Below the pieces are notes generated by a model that was given only the letters and a program-made list of their open reading frames with translations, was not told where the DNA came from and searched no databases. The position numbers and the translations under genes were made by a program. Positions 24,307 through 35,149 of a stretch of DNA of 64,000 nt are shown piece after piece. Source of the DNA: Paramicrobacterium sp051513965 (GTDB lineage Bacteria; Actinomycetota; Actinomycetes; Actinomycetales; Microbacteriaceae). Position 1 is the first letter of the stretch. Every line of letters starts with the position of its first letter. The DNA lies in assembly GCF_051513965.1 (NCBI RefSeq), contig NZ_CP195847.1, forward strand, positions 2,294,001 to 2,358,000, written 5' to 3'.

Positions 24307-24972
24307 GTGGATATCGTGAACGAGCTGATCATGCAGGCGATCGCGTCGCCGTGGCTGTACCTCGCCATGTTCGCCGTCGCTGTGATCGACGGGTTCTTCC
24401 CGCCGGTTCCGAGCGAGACGGTGCTCGTCGCAGCGGCCGCCGTGGCCGCGTCGGCCGGGGGCACGAACCTCGTACTGCTCTGCGCGATCGCGGCAGTCGG
24501 TGCGGCGATCGGCGACAACATCGCGTTCATGATCGGCCGCCTCGTCGGCGTGCGACGCTTCCGCTGGATGCGACGGCCTCGCGTCGCCGCCGCGTTCGAC
24601 TGGGCCTCAGGAACACTCGATCGCTCCGGAGCCGGGCTCATCCTCGGTGCGCGGTACATTCCGGTCGGACGCGTCGCGGTCAACATGACGGCGGGCGCCC
24701 TCGGCTACCCGCGACGTCGCTTCGTTCCGCTCTCGCTCATCGCGGGCGCCATGTGGGCGGTCTACTCCACGGCGATCGGGCTTGTAGCCGGCAGCATCGT
24801 GAGAGACAACCCGCTGCTCGGGGCGGGCATCGGCATCGTGCTCGCGCTCGTGATCGGGTTCGTCATCGACCGCGTCGCCTCGATGCGGCGTCGTCGCCGG
24901 GAGGCCCGCGAGCGCTCAGCCGAGCTCAGCGCCTCCCGCGACGGGGTGCGGGTTCCCGCGGATGCGCCGTGA
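24307..24972 (+). CDS. DedA/VTT family membrane protein
   Basis: DedA-type protein of 221 aa. It has the family hallmarks FPPVPSETVLVAAA (the E-x(n) reentrant loop), GAAIGDNIAFMIGR and GARYIPVGRVAVNMTAG (the F/Y-x-R-x(3)-R motif). Members act as lipid scramblases or undecaprenyl-phosphate recycling proteins. GTG 24307 is preceded by TAGGTT with a 6-nt gap, consistent with a leaderless transcript starting here. Its last 57 bp overlap the 3' end of the convergent iclR-type gene. Confidence 0.92.
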   Translation: MDIVNELIMQAIASPWLYLAMFAVAVIDGFFPPVPSETVLVAAAAVAASAGGTNLVLLCAIAAVGAAIGDNIAFMIGRLVGVRRFRWMRRPRVAAAFDWASGTLDRSGAGLILGARYIPVGRVAVNMTAGALGYPRRRFVPLSLIAGAMWAVYSTAIGLVAGSIVRDNPLLGAGIGIVLALVIGFVIDRVASMRRRRREARERSAELSASRDGVRVPADAP

Positions 24973-25698
24973 CAGCTCCCCCGCCACGGCCGTGATGCGC
25001 TCCACGAGCCGCGGCACGTCACCGCGCCCCTGCTCGAAGGTGACGGCGATGGATGCCGCGGGCCAGCCCACGTGGTCGGTGACCGCGACTCCGACCGACG
25101 CGAGCCCCGGCGTAATCTCACCGTCTTCGGTCGCGAAGCCCTCCCGCGACACCTCGTCGAGCAGTCGCCGCAGCTCGGAGTAGCGCCCCGGCCCGAGGCC
25201 CGTACGGTCGACGAACGCCGCCCTATCGGGAAACAGCGCACGCACCTGGTGCTTCGGAAGGCCGGCGAGCATCGCCCGCCCCGTCGCCGCGAGGTGTGCG
25301 GGCAGGCGGACGCCGACGTCGCTGACGAGGTGCGGGCGGCGCGGGGCGCGCTCCTCCACGATGTACAGCACATCGCGGCCGTGCAACACAGCCAGGTGCG
25401 CGTTCTCGCCAATGTCATCGACGAGCGCGCCGAGAAGAGGCCGGCCCAAACGGCTCAGGGGTTCGTGCCGCGCATAGCCGCTCGACAGCTCGAACGCCGC
25501 GACGCCCAGTCCGTATCGCCGCTCTTCGGGCAGGTGCACGACGTAGCCCTGCCGCTGCAGCTCCGCGAGCAGCTGGTACACCGTCGAGCGTGGCAGCTCC
25601 AGGGCGGTCGCGATGCGCGCGGCGGCGACGGGGCCGCGCTGCCGCGCGAGGAACGTCAGAATGCGCAGCGTCTGCTCCGCCGCAGGTGCTTTGCTCAT
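24916..25698 (-). CDS. IclR family transcriptional regulator, probable hut regulator
   Basis: A 260-aa IclR-type regulator. The N-terminal winged helix covers residues 5-65 (LRILTFLARQRGPVAAARIA and LELPRSTVYQLLAELQRQGYV). The effector domain covers residues 75-245 (GENAHLAVLHGRDVLYIVEE, HLAATGRAMLAGLP and GLASVGVAVTDHVGWPAASIAV). It is divergent from hutHUI with a 305-bp gap that contains a perfect 8-4-8 inverted repeat, so it most likely controls histidine catabolism. Whether histidine or urocanate is the effector cannot be read from sequence. Confidence 0.9.
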   Translation of the reverse strand: MSKAPAAEQTLRILTFLARQRGPVAAARIATALELPRSTVYQLLAELQRQGYVVHLPEERRYGLGVAAFELSSGYARHEPLSRLGRPLLGALVDDIGENAHLAVLHGRDVLYIVEERAPRRPHLVSDVGVRLPAHLAATGRAMLAGLPKHQVRALFPDRAAFVDRTGLGPGRYSELRRLLDEVSREGFATEDGEITPGLASVGVAVTDHVGWPAASIAVTFEQGRGDVPRLVERITAVAGELSRRIRGNPHPVAGGAELG

Positions 25699-25769
25699 GC
25701 GGCATCCTCTTCTCTCTTTTTCCCTGCCGTGGCTGCCCCAGAGTCTGCATCGCGTCTACTGTCGTTCCA

Positions 25770-25820
25770 GGTGTATCAGATACCGCTTTCCCAATCCGGG
25801 AAAGCGGTATCTGGTACACC
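25770..25820. repeat. intergenic hairpin repeat, copy A
   Basis: 23-bp arms with one mismatch (T against the complement's C position) and 5-nt loop AATCC; core GATACCGCTTTCCC and complement. Located between the divergent iclR and hutH genes. Two CGCCCGATCC units (25886-25895, 25903-25912) lie 65 bp downstream. Confidence 0.9.
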
Positions 25821-25931
25821 GGAGCGCATCATTTGGGACGTATCTCTCGCGAAGGGCTGCGGCAGCGCCTGAACACAACAGCCCGCGCCCGATCCTGGCC
25901 CACGCCCGATCCAGGCGCGTGGCCCCGCCTC

Positions 25932-25951
25932 GTGTCCGGTATCCCGGACAC
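25932..25951. promoter_or_regulatory. inverted-repeat operator before hutH
   Basis: GTGTCCGG-TATC-CCGGACAC, a perfect 8-bp inverted repeat 52 bp before the hutH ATG, in the iclR-hutH intergenic region. Size and symmetry fit an IclR-family dimer site. Confidence 0.5.
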
Positions 25952-26003
25952 CTCCCACTGTACGGCGCTTCTGCCGCTCGCCGGAACAGGGTGGAATCGA
26001 CGT

Positions 26004-27571
26004 ATGAGCACTACTCTCCACCTCACGGATGCCGTCACGCTCGGCTCCACGACAGCCGGCGACGTTCTCACCCCGAACGACGTCGTGCGTGTCGCCCGCC
26101 ACGGCGCCCACGTCGAACTCGGCCCGGCCGCATGCGACTCCGTCGCGGCGACCCGCTCAGCGATCGACGCGCTTGCCGACGACACCGAGCCGCACTACGG
26201 AATCTCGACGGGCTTCGGCGCCCTTGCCTCGACCTTCATCTCCGCCGAGCAGCGCACCGCTCTGCAGCAGGGCCTCATCCGCTCGCACGCCGCGGGCTCC
26301 GGGCCCGAGGTCGAGCGCGAGGTCGTGCGAGCCCTCATGCTGCTGCGTCTGAAGACGCTCATGTCTGGCCGCACCGGCGTTCGCCTGGAGACCGCGCGTG
26401 CCTACGCCGACATGCTGAACGCCGGCATCGTGCCAGTCGTGCGTGAGTACGGTTCGCTGGGATGCTCGGGAGATCTCGCTCCTCTCGCACACTGCGCGCT
26501 CGCGCTCATGGGAGAGGGAACGGTCCGCGACTGCAACGGCACACTCATGGATGCCGCTGACGCCCTCGCCGCGGCCGAGCTCGCGCCGATCACCCTCGCT
26601 GAGAAGGAGGGCCTCGCTCTCATCAACGGAACCGACGGCATGCTCGGGATGCTGCTGCTCGCCCTGAACGATCTCGAGATGCTGCTGCGCACCGCAGACG
26701 TCGCCGCAGCGCTCAGCGTCGAGACGCTTCTCGGCACCGACCGCGTGTTCTCCGACGATCTGCAGCTGCTGCGCCCCCAGATCGGCCAGGCCGATTCCGC
26801 CGCGAATCTGCGGGCTCTGCTCCACGGCTCTCCCATCGTGGCGTCGCATCGCGGCCCAGACGATCCGAGCGTGCAGGACGCCTACTCGCTGCGCTGTGCT
26901 CCGCAGGTGCACGGTGCCGCGCGAGACACGGCCGCCCACGCGGCATCCATCGCCGACCGCGAGCTGGCGAGCGCCGTCGACAACCCGGTCGTCACGCCGG
27001 ACGGCCGCGTCGAGTCGAACGGCAACTTCCACGGCGCGCCCGTCGCCTACGTGCTCGACTTCCTCGCGATCGCGACCGCCGATGTCGCCTCGATGTCGGA
27101 GCGCCGCACCGACCGCCACCTCGACCCGAGCCGCAGCAAGGGGCTCCCGGCGTTCCTCGCGCACGACGCGGGCGTCGACTCGGGGCTCATGATCGCGCAG
27201 TACACCGCGGCGGGAATCGTGAGCGAGCTGAAGCGCCTGGCTGCGCCGGCATCCGTCGATTCCATTCCCTCGTCGGCGATGCAGGAGGACCACGTCTCGA
27301 TGGGGTGGGCGGCGGCCCGCAAGCTGCGGCGGTCGATCGACGGGCTCACGCGCGTGCTCGCCATCGAGATCATGACCGGATGCCGCTCACTCGACCTGCG
27401 CGCACCGCTTCGCCCCGCTCGCGCGACCGGCGCCGTGCGTGACCTGGTGCGCGAGCACGTGGCGGGCCCGGGCCCCGACCGCATCGTCGCGGACGAGATC
27501 GAGGCGGTCGTCGGTCTTGTGCGCTCCGGGCGCATCGCCGAGGCGGCAGAACACGAGACAGGAGGACTGCG

Positions 27572-27575
<4 letters not shown>
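26004..27575 (+). CDS. hutH: histidine ammonia-lyase
   Basis: HutH deaminates histidine to urocanate. In 523 aa the catalytic MIO prosthetic group forms from the triad C154-S155-G156 in GSLGCSGDLAPLAH; the Cys variant instead of Ala is accepted in the family signature. Other motifs: YGISTGFGAL (Tyr near residue 65), QGLIRSHAAG, NGTDGML and QDAYSLRCAPQVHGAARD. ATG 26004 matches the family N-terminus. The stop overlaps hutU (ATGA). Together with hutU and hutI it forms one operon. Confidence 0.96.
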
Positions 27576-29332
<1,757 letters not shown>

Positions 29333-29334
29333 CC

Positions 29335-30522
29335 GTGCGCACCCTCGTCACGAACATCGGAGAGCTGGTCACGAACGTCCCGCACGATGAGAGTGCAGAC
29401 GGGACGGCGCGCCTCGGCATCCATCATGACGCCGCCGTCGTGCTGGAGGGCGACCGAATCGCGTGGGTCGGCGACGCGGCATCCGTTCCCCCACTGCCCG
29501 AGGGCACTCGATACGACGAGACCGTGGATGCCGCGGGCCAGGCGGTCATTCCCGGGTTCGTCGACTCGCACACGCACCTCGTGTTCGGTGGCGACCGGTC
29601 GGCCGAGTTCGCCGCACGCATGGCGGGGCAGCCGTACACCGCGGGCGGCATCCGCTCGACCGTCGAGGCCACACGCGCGGCGAGCGACGATGAGCTGCGC
29701 GACCGCCTCGCCGGGTTCGTGGCAGAGCTGCACTCGCAGGGCACGACGACCTTCGAGGTGAAGACCGGCTACGGCCTGAGCGTGCGCGACGAAGAGCGAC
29801 TGGTCCGGCTCGCCCGCGAGGTGACGGAGGACGTGACCTTCCTCGGTGCCCACGTGGTGCCCGCGGAGTACACGGACCGCGCCGACGAGTACGTCGATCT
29901 CGTGTGCGGCCCGATGCTGGATGCGTGCGCGCCGCGCTCCCGCTGGGTCGACGCGTTCTGCGAGCGCGGCGCCTTCACGCCCGAGCAGTCCCGACGTGTG
30001 CTCGAGGCCGGAGCCGACCGCGGCCTCGGAGTTCGCGTGCACGGCAATCAGCTGGGACACGGCGACGGAGTGCGGCTCGCGGTCGAGCTCGGGGCGGCGA
30101 GCGTCGATCACTGCACGTATCTCGCCGACGAGGACGTCGCCGCTCTCGCGGCATCCGACACGGTCTGCACGCTGCTGCCCGGAGTCGAGTTCTCGACGCG
30201 GCAGCCGTACCCCGATGCCCGTCGACTCTTGGATGCCGGGGTTGCAGTCGCCCTCGCGAGCGACTGCAACCCCGGGTCGAGTTTCACCTCGAGCATGGCG
30301 TTCTGCATCGCCGTCGCTGTGCGCGACATGGGGTTCACGGCGGCCGAGGCGCTGTGGGCGGCGACCGTCGGCGGGGCGAAGGCGTTGCGTCGAGACGACG
30401 TGGGGCGCATCGCGCCGGGCACCCGCGCGGACCTCGTTCTTCTGCGGGCCCCGAGCTACGTGCACCTCGCGTACCGACCGGGCGTGCCGCTCGTGCGGCG
30501 CGTCTGGGCCGGCGGCGCATAG
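29335..30522 (+). CDS. hutI: imidazolonepropionase
   Basis: HutI hydrolyses imidazolonepropanoate to N-formimidoyl-glutamate. The 395-aa amidohydrolase has metal-binding DSHTHLVFGGDR, the substrate-site GYGLS, HGNQLGHGDG, DHCTYL and ASDCNPGSSFTSSM, all typical. The start is a GTG 2 bp after the hutU stop with GGGAG 8 nt upstream. The next step, formimidoylglutamate hydrolysis, is not encoded in this operon; a HutG candidate lies at 43421-44323. Confidence 0.95.
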   Translation: MRTLVTNIGELVTNVPHDESADGTARLGIHHDAAVVLEGDRIAWVGDAASVPPLPEGTRYDETVDAAGQAVIPGFVDSHTHLVFGGDRSAEFAARMAGQPYTAGGIRSTVEATRAASDDELRDRLAGFVAELHSQGTTTFEVKTGYGLSVRDEERLVRLAREVTEDVTFLGAHVVPAEYTDRADEYVDLVCGPMLDACAPRSRWVDAFCERGAFTPEQSRRVLEAGADRGLGVRVHGNQLGHGDGVRLAVELGAASVDHCTYLADEDVAALAASDTVCTLLPGVEFSTRQPYPDARRLLDAGVAVALASDCNPGSSFTSSMAFCIAVAVRDMGFTAAEALWAATVGGAKALRRDDVGRIAPGTRADLVLLRAPSYVHLAYRPGVPLVRRVWAGGA

Positions 30523-30540
30523 CGCCCGAAGCCCCTCGAG

Positions 30541-30640
30541 CTTGCCCGCCTACGCCCGCCTGCCCTGCTGCCCGGCTGCCGACGCCCGCCTGCCTGCCTA
30601 CCTGCCTACGCACTTACCTGGCCTACCCCGGCACCCACGT
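30541..30640. repeat. C-rich low-complexity DNA before hairpin copy B
   Basis: Degenerate GCCTGCC / GCCCGCCTAC repeats downstream of hutI with no supported ORF. The opposite strand is rich in GGCAGG, resembling the G-rich stretch next to hairpin copy D. Confidence 0.55.
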
Positions 30641-30693
30641 GCCAGGCCTGTCTGAGGCTTTCCCTCTCCTGCGCCACACGATAACCACGTCCT

Positions 30694-30758
30694 CGCTCCA
30701 GGTGTACCGGATACCGCTTTCCCACCACGGGAAAGCGGTATCCGGTACACCTGGAGCG
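30694..30758. repeat. intergenic hairpin repeat, copy B (perfect 30-bp arms)
   Basis: The longest copy: 30-bp perfect arms beginning CGCTCCAGGTGTACCGG, with 5-nt loop ACCAC. It carries G at the variable arm position and the matching C in the opposite arm. Located between convergent hutI and fdxA. Confidence 0.93.
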
Positions 30759-30805
30759 TCAGGCTACATCTACGGCGCCAAACCGGCGGCGCTTCGCCTG
30801 CCGCG

Positions 30806-31123
30806 CTACGCCTGCGGTGGCAGCGCCGCCACGAGCGGGTGATCCTTCGGGACCGGCCCCTGCTTGGCGGCACCGCCCGGGGAGCCGAGGTCGTCGAAGA
30901 ACTCCACGTTCGCCGTGTAGTAGTCCTCCCACTCCTCCGGAAGGTCCTCTTCGTAGTAGATCGCCTCCACGGGGCAGACCGGCTCGCAGGCACCGCAGTC
31001 CACGCACTCGTCTGGGTGGATGTAAAGGCTGCGCTCTCCCTCGTAGATGCAGTCCACCGGGCACTCGTCGACGCAGGCCCTGTCCTTCACATCGACGCAC
31101 GGCAGCGCAATGACGTACGTCAT
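30806..31123 (-). CDS. fdxA: seven-iron ferredoxin
   Basis: Electron carrier of 105 aa with N-terminal [3Fe-4S] and [4Fe-4S] motifs: CVDVKDRACVDECPVDC and CVDCGACEPVCP. The C-terminal acidic region (EEDLPEEWEDYYTANVEFFD) is typical of the FdxA/7Fe type. The start ATG overlaps the fprA stop, so the ferredoxin reductase and its partner are made together. As the last gene of the sulfate reduction operon it would carry electrons to the siroheme sulfite reductase CysI. Confidence 0.95.
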   Translation of the reverse strand: MTYVIALPCVDVKDRACVDECPVDCIYEGERSLYIHPDECVDCGACEPVCPVEAIYYEEDLPEEWEDYYTANVEFFDDLGSPGGAAKQGPVPKDHPLVAALPPQA

Positions 31124-32505
31124 GAGACCGACAGCACCTCCGCCCGTGACAGCTCGACCTGCTCCTCGCGCGGAACGACCTTGATGCGTTCACGGCCCTC
31201 CGCCTCTCCGAGCGCGCGTTCATGGGCGTCGAGGGCGAGCCAGCCGTCCCAGGATGTATGCTCCACGCCGCGTTCGTCGAGCAGGTCGAGAACGTCGCCC
31301 GACTCGCGAGGCGGTGCCAGGCGCCCCGCGGAGGCATCCTCGATCAGCTTCTGAATGGTCTCGAGAGCGTCGCTCTTCGTGTGACCGATGAGGCCGACCG
31401 GTCCGCGCTTGATCCAGCCCGTCGCGTAGAGGCCCGCGACCGGCGCACCGTCGGCGACCACGCGACCACCCTCGTTCGGAATGACGCCACGCGACTCGTC
31501 GAACGGCGCATCGAGCAGCGGCGAGCCGAAGTACCCCACCGCGCGGTACACGGCCTGCACGTCGTAGTCCACGAACTCGCCGGTGCCGCGCAGCGTACCC
31601 GCGGCATCCAGCTTGGTCTTCTCGAATCGCACACCGGTGACCTCGGTCTCACCGAGCACCGCCACCGGCGAGTGGTGGAAGTGCAGGTGGAGACGACGCG
31701 ACGCGCTTCCTGTCTCGCGCTGACGCCACGCATTGAAGGTGCGCAGCATGATCTTGACCTGGTTCGAGCGCCCGGCCGGCTTCTCTCCGGATGCCGCGAT
31801 GGCGTCTTCCGCCGCGAAATCGTCCTCGTGCAGAATCACGTCGACGTCGGGCACCTCGCCCAGTTCGCGCAGCTCAATCGGGGTGAACTTGACGTCTCCC
31901 GGACCGCGACGTCCGAACACGTGAACGTCGGTGACAGCGGATGCCGCAAGACCCTCGTACACGTTCGCGGGCACGTCGGTCGGCAGCATGTCCTTCGCGT
32001 GCTTGGCGAGCACGCGCGCGATGTCGAGCGCGACGTTGCCGTTGCCGATGACCGCCACGCTCTGGGCATCGAGTGGCCAGGTGCGGGGAACGTCCGGGTG
32101 CCCGTCGTACCACGACACGAAGTCGGCGGCGCCGTACGAGCCAGGCAGATCGATGCCGGGAATGTCGAGGGATGCATCGCGCGAAGCGCCCGTCGCGAGG
32201 ATGACCGCGTCATAACGCTCGTGAAGCTCATCGAGAGCGATGTCACGGCCGACCTCGACGTTGCCGATCAGTCGGATGCTGTGCTCATCGAGAATGTCGT
32301 GCAGCGAGTTCACGATGCCCTTGATGCGCGGGTGGTCGGGTGCGACACCGTAGCGGATGAGCCCGAACGGTGCGGGAAGCGACTCGATCAGGTCGATCTG
32401 CACCTGGCCGCCCGCGGCGGCGATCTCGTTTCCGAGGATGTTTCCGGCATAGATTCCGGCGGGTCCCGCGCCGACGATGGCGACGCGCAGTTCTCTCAGT
32501 GTCAT
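31120..32505 (-). CDS. fprA: ferredoxin-NADP+ reductase, FprA / adrenodoxin reductase type
   Basis: FAD enzyme of 461 aa that passes electrons from NADPH to ferredoxin. FAD-binding VAIVGAGPAGIYAGNIL is at the N-terminus, then FGLIRYGVAPDHPRIKG, a hallmark of the FprA group, NADP-binding VIGNGNVALDIARVL, FGRRGPGDVKFTP and the C-terminal GWIKRGPVGLIGHTKSDA. ATG 32505 is chosen because the FAD motif begins eight residues later. It overlaps fdxA. It lies in the place occupied by fpr2 in the Corynebacterium glutamicum fpr2-cysIXHDNYZ cluster. Confidence 0.95.
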   Translation of the reverse strand: MTLRELRVAIVGAGPAGIYAGNILGNEIAAAGGQVQIDLIESLPAPFGLIRYGVAPDHPRIKGIVNSLHDILDEHSIRLIGNVEVGRDIALDELHERYDAVILATGASRDASLDIPGIDLPGSYGAADFVSWYDGHPDVPRTWPLDAQSVAVIGNGNVALDIARVLAKHAKDMLPTDVPANVYEGLAASAVTDVHVFGRRGPGDVKFTPIELRELGEVPDVDVILHEDDFAAEDAIAASGEKPAGRSNQVKIMLRTFNAWRQRETGSASRRLHLHFHHSPVAVLGETEVTGVRFEKTKLDAAGTLRGTGEFVDYDVQAVYRAVGYFGSPLLDAPFDESRGVIPNEGGRVVADGAPVAGLYATGWIKRGPVGLIGHTKSDALETIQKLIEDASAGRLAPPRESGDVLDLLDERGVEHTSWDGWLALDAHERALGEAEGRERIKVVPREEQVELSRAEVLSVS

Positions 32506-32572
32506 CGATGGAGTGCCTTTCGTGAGGAGGTCCGCGACACCGGAGCTGCCGACGTCGCGAGGGTGAGGTTGG

Positions 32573-33442
32573 TCAGAGTGCGCCCTGAAGCGCGGCTCCG
32601 CTGGACGCGGAGAGGTCGGTGGCCGCGGAGAGGTCGGTGGCCGCGGGGAGATCGGCGGCCGCCGGGAGGTGAAACGCCGCGGACAGCTCGGGCGGAGCAT
32701 CCGGGCTGAGTCGCACGACGTCGCCCACGATGACGACGGCGGGCGAGCGGATGCCGCGTTCCGCCGCGACCGCGGCGAGGGTGCCGAGCGTCGCGAACGT
32801 GCTGCGTTCGCGCGGCCCGTAACCGTCTTCGACGATCGCAACGGGGCAGTCGGCACCGCGGTCGCCGCGCGCGAGGATCATCGCGGAGTGCGCGAGGGTC
32901 CCGACGCCCATGAGCAGCAGCACCGTGTGGTCGCGGCCGCCGCCGATCTCGCGGATCTGGTCATGCCCGGTGGCGACGGTGAAGGCCGAGGCGAGGCCGC
33001 GGTGCGTCAGCGGAATGCCCGCGCGAGCGGGAACGGATGCCGCACTCGTGACGCCCGGCACGACATCAACCGGAACCCCGCGCGACCGGCAGAAGTCGCG
33101 CTCTTCGCCGCCGCGCCCGAAGACGTACGGGTCGCCGCCCTTCAGCCGTACGACCCGGCGACCGGCGTGCGCGAGCCGTACGAGGAGCGCGTTGATTTCG
33201 TCCTGCGTCACCCGGTGGTGCCCGGGCTGCTTGCCGACGTCGATGATCTCGGCAGAGAGCGGGATGCCGCGCTCGGCGACGAGCTGGTCGAGCACCGCGG
33301 CCGCCCCGAGACGGTCGGCCACGATGACATCGGCCGTCTCGATCTCGCGCAAGCCGCGCACCGTGAGCAGCCCGAGATCGCCCGGGCCGGCGCCCACGAG
33401 CGTGACCCGGCCACGCCCGTCGGTCGATGGTTCGATGATCAT
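32573..33442 (-). CDS. cobA: uroporphyrinogen-III C-methyltransferase
   Basis: SUMT of 289 aa makes precorrin-2, the siroheme precursor required by CysI. Motifs: VTLVGAGPGDLGLLTVRG, DVIVADRLG, RLKGGDPYVFGRGGEE, VPGVTSA, GIPLTHRG and LLLMGVGTL. There is no CysG-type dehydrogenase/chelatase domain, so the separate chelatase upstream is needed. The C-terminus has four degenerate 6-residue repeats (LPAATDLSAATDLSA) encoded by 18-bp DNA repeats at 32606-32677. GGGAGG is 6 nt before the ATG, which overlaps the permease stop. Confidence 0.95.
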   Translation of the reverse strand: MIIEPSTDGRGRVTLVGAGPGDLGLLTVRGLREIETADVIVADRLGAAAVLDQLVAERGIPLSAEIIDVGKQPGHHRVTQDEINALLVRLAHAGRRVVRLKGGDPYVFGRGGEERDFCRSRGVPVDVVPGVTSAASVPARAGIPLTHRGLASAFTVATGHDQIREIGGGRDHTVLLLMGVGTLAHSAMILARGDRGADCPVAIVEDGYGPRERSTFATLGTLAAVAAERGIRSPAVVIVGDVVRLSPDAPPELSAAFHLPAAADLPAATDLSAATDLSASSGAALQGAL

Positions 33443-34335
33443 CGAGTGCCTCCCGTGATGAGTCCGCGTCGGCGGAGAAGGTGTCGTTCGAGGGGGCCGA
33501 ACACCGCCGTCTCGACGACGATGCCGACCACGAGGATGAGCCCGAGGGCGACGAAGACGCCCGGCAGGTCGGCGAGCTGCCGCGACTGGTCGAGCATGGC
33601 CCCGAGGCCGAAGCCGATCGATCCGCCGGTGGCGATGATCTCGGCGGCCATGAGCGACCGCCACGAGAACGCCCAGCCCTGCTTGAGCCCGCCGACGTAG
33701 GCCGGAAGCGCGGCGGGCAGCACGACGAGCAGCGCCTGCTGCACACGCCCTGCACCCAGGACGGTGCCGACACGGCGCAACTGTGGCGGCACCTGCGTCG
33801 TCCCCGTGATGAGGCCGTTCGCGATCGACGGCACCGCGCCCATGAGGATCACGAAGTACACGGTCGCGTCGCTGAGCCCGAACCAGATGATGGCGGCGGG
33901 CACCCAGGCGACGGAGGGCAGCACCTGCAGACCGGAGAGAAACGGCCCGAAGGCTCGGCGCAGCACGCGCGACTCGGCCAGCAGCAGCCCGAGCGGCGTT
34001 CCGATCAGAATCGCGAGCAGAAACCCGGATGCTCCGCGCTGCGCGCTCGTGGCGACGGCGAGCTGCACGATTCCGTCGCTCCAGGCCGAGCCCACGGCGG
34101 CGAGAACGTCGAGCGGCCCCGGGTACAGATCGGGGCGCGGCTGCACGAGGAGCGTCCAGAGCTGCCACAGTGCGACGAGGACGATGGCGAGCAGAACGGG
34201 GGGAAGAACAGAGTGCAGGATGCCGCGTCGCTCCGCACCGCGGGCGGTCGCGGCCCCGGCATCCCTCGCGCTCTCGCTCTGCGCCGACGGCTGTGGCACG
34301 GTGACGGCCTCGCGCTCCCGCACATCAGCGGCCAT
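33439..34335 (-). CDS. ABC transporter permease, SsuC/TauC/NrtB type
   Basis: Inner-membrane permease of 298 aa (BPD-type fold). A basic cytoplasmic N-terminus of about 45 residues precedes six transmembrane helices. The conserved EAA-like loop is VGGLKQGWAFSWRSLMAAEII and LPSVAWVPAAIIWFGLSD is family-typical. It overlaps cobA (ATGA) and the ATPase gene (11 bp). No sulfonate monooxygenase is encoded in the operon, so sulfate is the more likely substrate than a sulfonate, by context only. Confidence 0.9.
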   Translation of the reverse strand: MAADVREREAVTVPQPSAQSESARDAGAATARGAERRGILHSVLPPVLLAIVLVALWQLWTLLVQPRPDLYPGPLDVLAAVGSAWSDGIVQLAVATSAQRGASGFLLAILIGTPLGLLLAESRVLRRAFGPFLSGLQVLPSVAWVPAAIIWFGLSDATVYFVILMGAVPSIANGLITGTTQVPPQLRRVGTVLGAGRVQQALLVVLPAALPAYVGGLKQGWAFSWRSLMAAEIIATGGSIGFGLGAMLDQSRQLADLPGVFVALGLILVVGIVVETAVFGPLERHLLRRRGLITGGTR

Positions 34336-35149
34336 CGCGGATCGCCTCCCTCAGACGGGCGGTGATCTCGCGGGCGACCTCGTCGATGCGCGGATCATCT
34401 GCGCGACGCTCGTCCACGTCGGGCAGCCTCCACTCGGCGGCGATGCGCCCCGGTCGAGGCGCGAGCAGCACGATGCGCTGCCCGAGCCGCGCGGCCTCAC
34501 GCACGTTGTGGGTGACGAAGACGATCGTGCGTCCGGTGCGTCGCCAGACGCTCTCGAGCTCGTCGTGGAGCAGGTCGCGCGTGATCGCGTCGAGCGCGGC
34601 GAAGGGCTCGTCCATCAGCAGAACCGAGCGGTTCTGGGCGAGCGCGCGCGCCAGGGCGACGCGCTGCCTCATGCCGCCGGAGAGCTCGTGTGGGCGTCGC
34701 CCCGCGGCATCCTCGAGGCCCACTGTGGCGAGCAGCTCACTCGCCGCCGCTGAGCGCTCCGCACGCCGGACTCCCCGGAGGCGCAGCGCGAGCTCGACGT
34801 TGCGGCGGGCGGTCAGCCATGGCATGAGGGCGGACTCCTGGAACATCACCGCGGCGCCGTCGCGCGGCACGTCGATGCGTCCCGCAGTCGGCGCGTCGAG
34901 CCCCGCGATGAGGTTGAGGAGCGTCGATTTGCCGCAGCCGGACGCCCCGAGCAGGCACACGAACTCGCCCGGTGCGATGCTCAGATCGATGTTCTCGAGC
35001 ACGGGGGCCGACGCGCCTCGGTACTGCTTGGTGACGCCGGAGATCGTGATCGCCGGCTGTTCCGCCGCGCGCGCTTCGCCGACGCCGCGCGCCTCGGCTG
35101 CGAGGCTCGCGGAACCGAGCTGATCGGTGAGAGTCGCCGTGTCGGTCAT
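34325..35149 (-). CDS. ABC transporter ATP-binding protein, SsuB/TauB/NrtD type
   Basis: Cytoplasmic ATPase of 274 aa. Walker A LLGASGCGKSTLL, Q-loop VMFQESALMPWLTARRNVELAL, signature LSGGMRQRVALARAL, Walker B LLMDEPFAALD and switch FVTHNVREA are intact. The N-terminal 35 residues before ISGVTKQY are a low-complexity Ala/Glu extension. It overlaps the genes on both sides, so stoichiometric translation with permease and binding protein is expected. Confidence 0.93.
   Translation of the reverse strand: MTDTATLTDQLGSASLAAEARGVGEARAAEQPAITISGVTKQYRGASAPVLENIDLSIAPGEFVCLLGASGCGKSTLLNLIAGLDAPTAGRIDVPRDGAAVMFQESALMPWLTARRNVELALRLRGVRRAERSAAASELLATVGLEDAAGRRPHELSGGMRQRVALARALAQNRSVLLMDEPFAALDAITRDLLHDELESVWRRTGRTIVFVTHNVREAARLGQRIVLLAPRPGRIAAEWRLPDVDERRADDPRIDEVAREITARLREAIRDGR

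Noticed and set aside
24916..24972. Frame error at the DedA/IclR junction
   Set aside because: Both genes keep intact family-length C-termini; a 57-bp convergent overlap of variable tails is plausible in a compact genome.
26454..26480. Defective MIO triad in HutH (Cys-Ser-Gly instead of Ala-Ser-Gly)
   Set aside because: The family signature allows Ala, Ser or Cys before Ser-Gly, and all other catalytic motifs are present.
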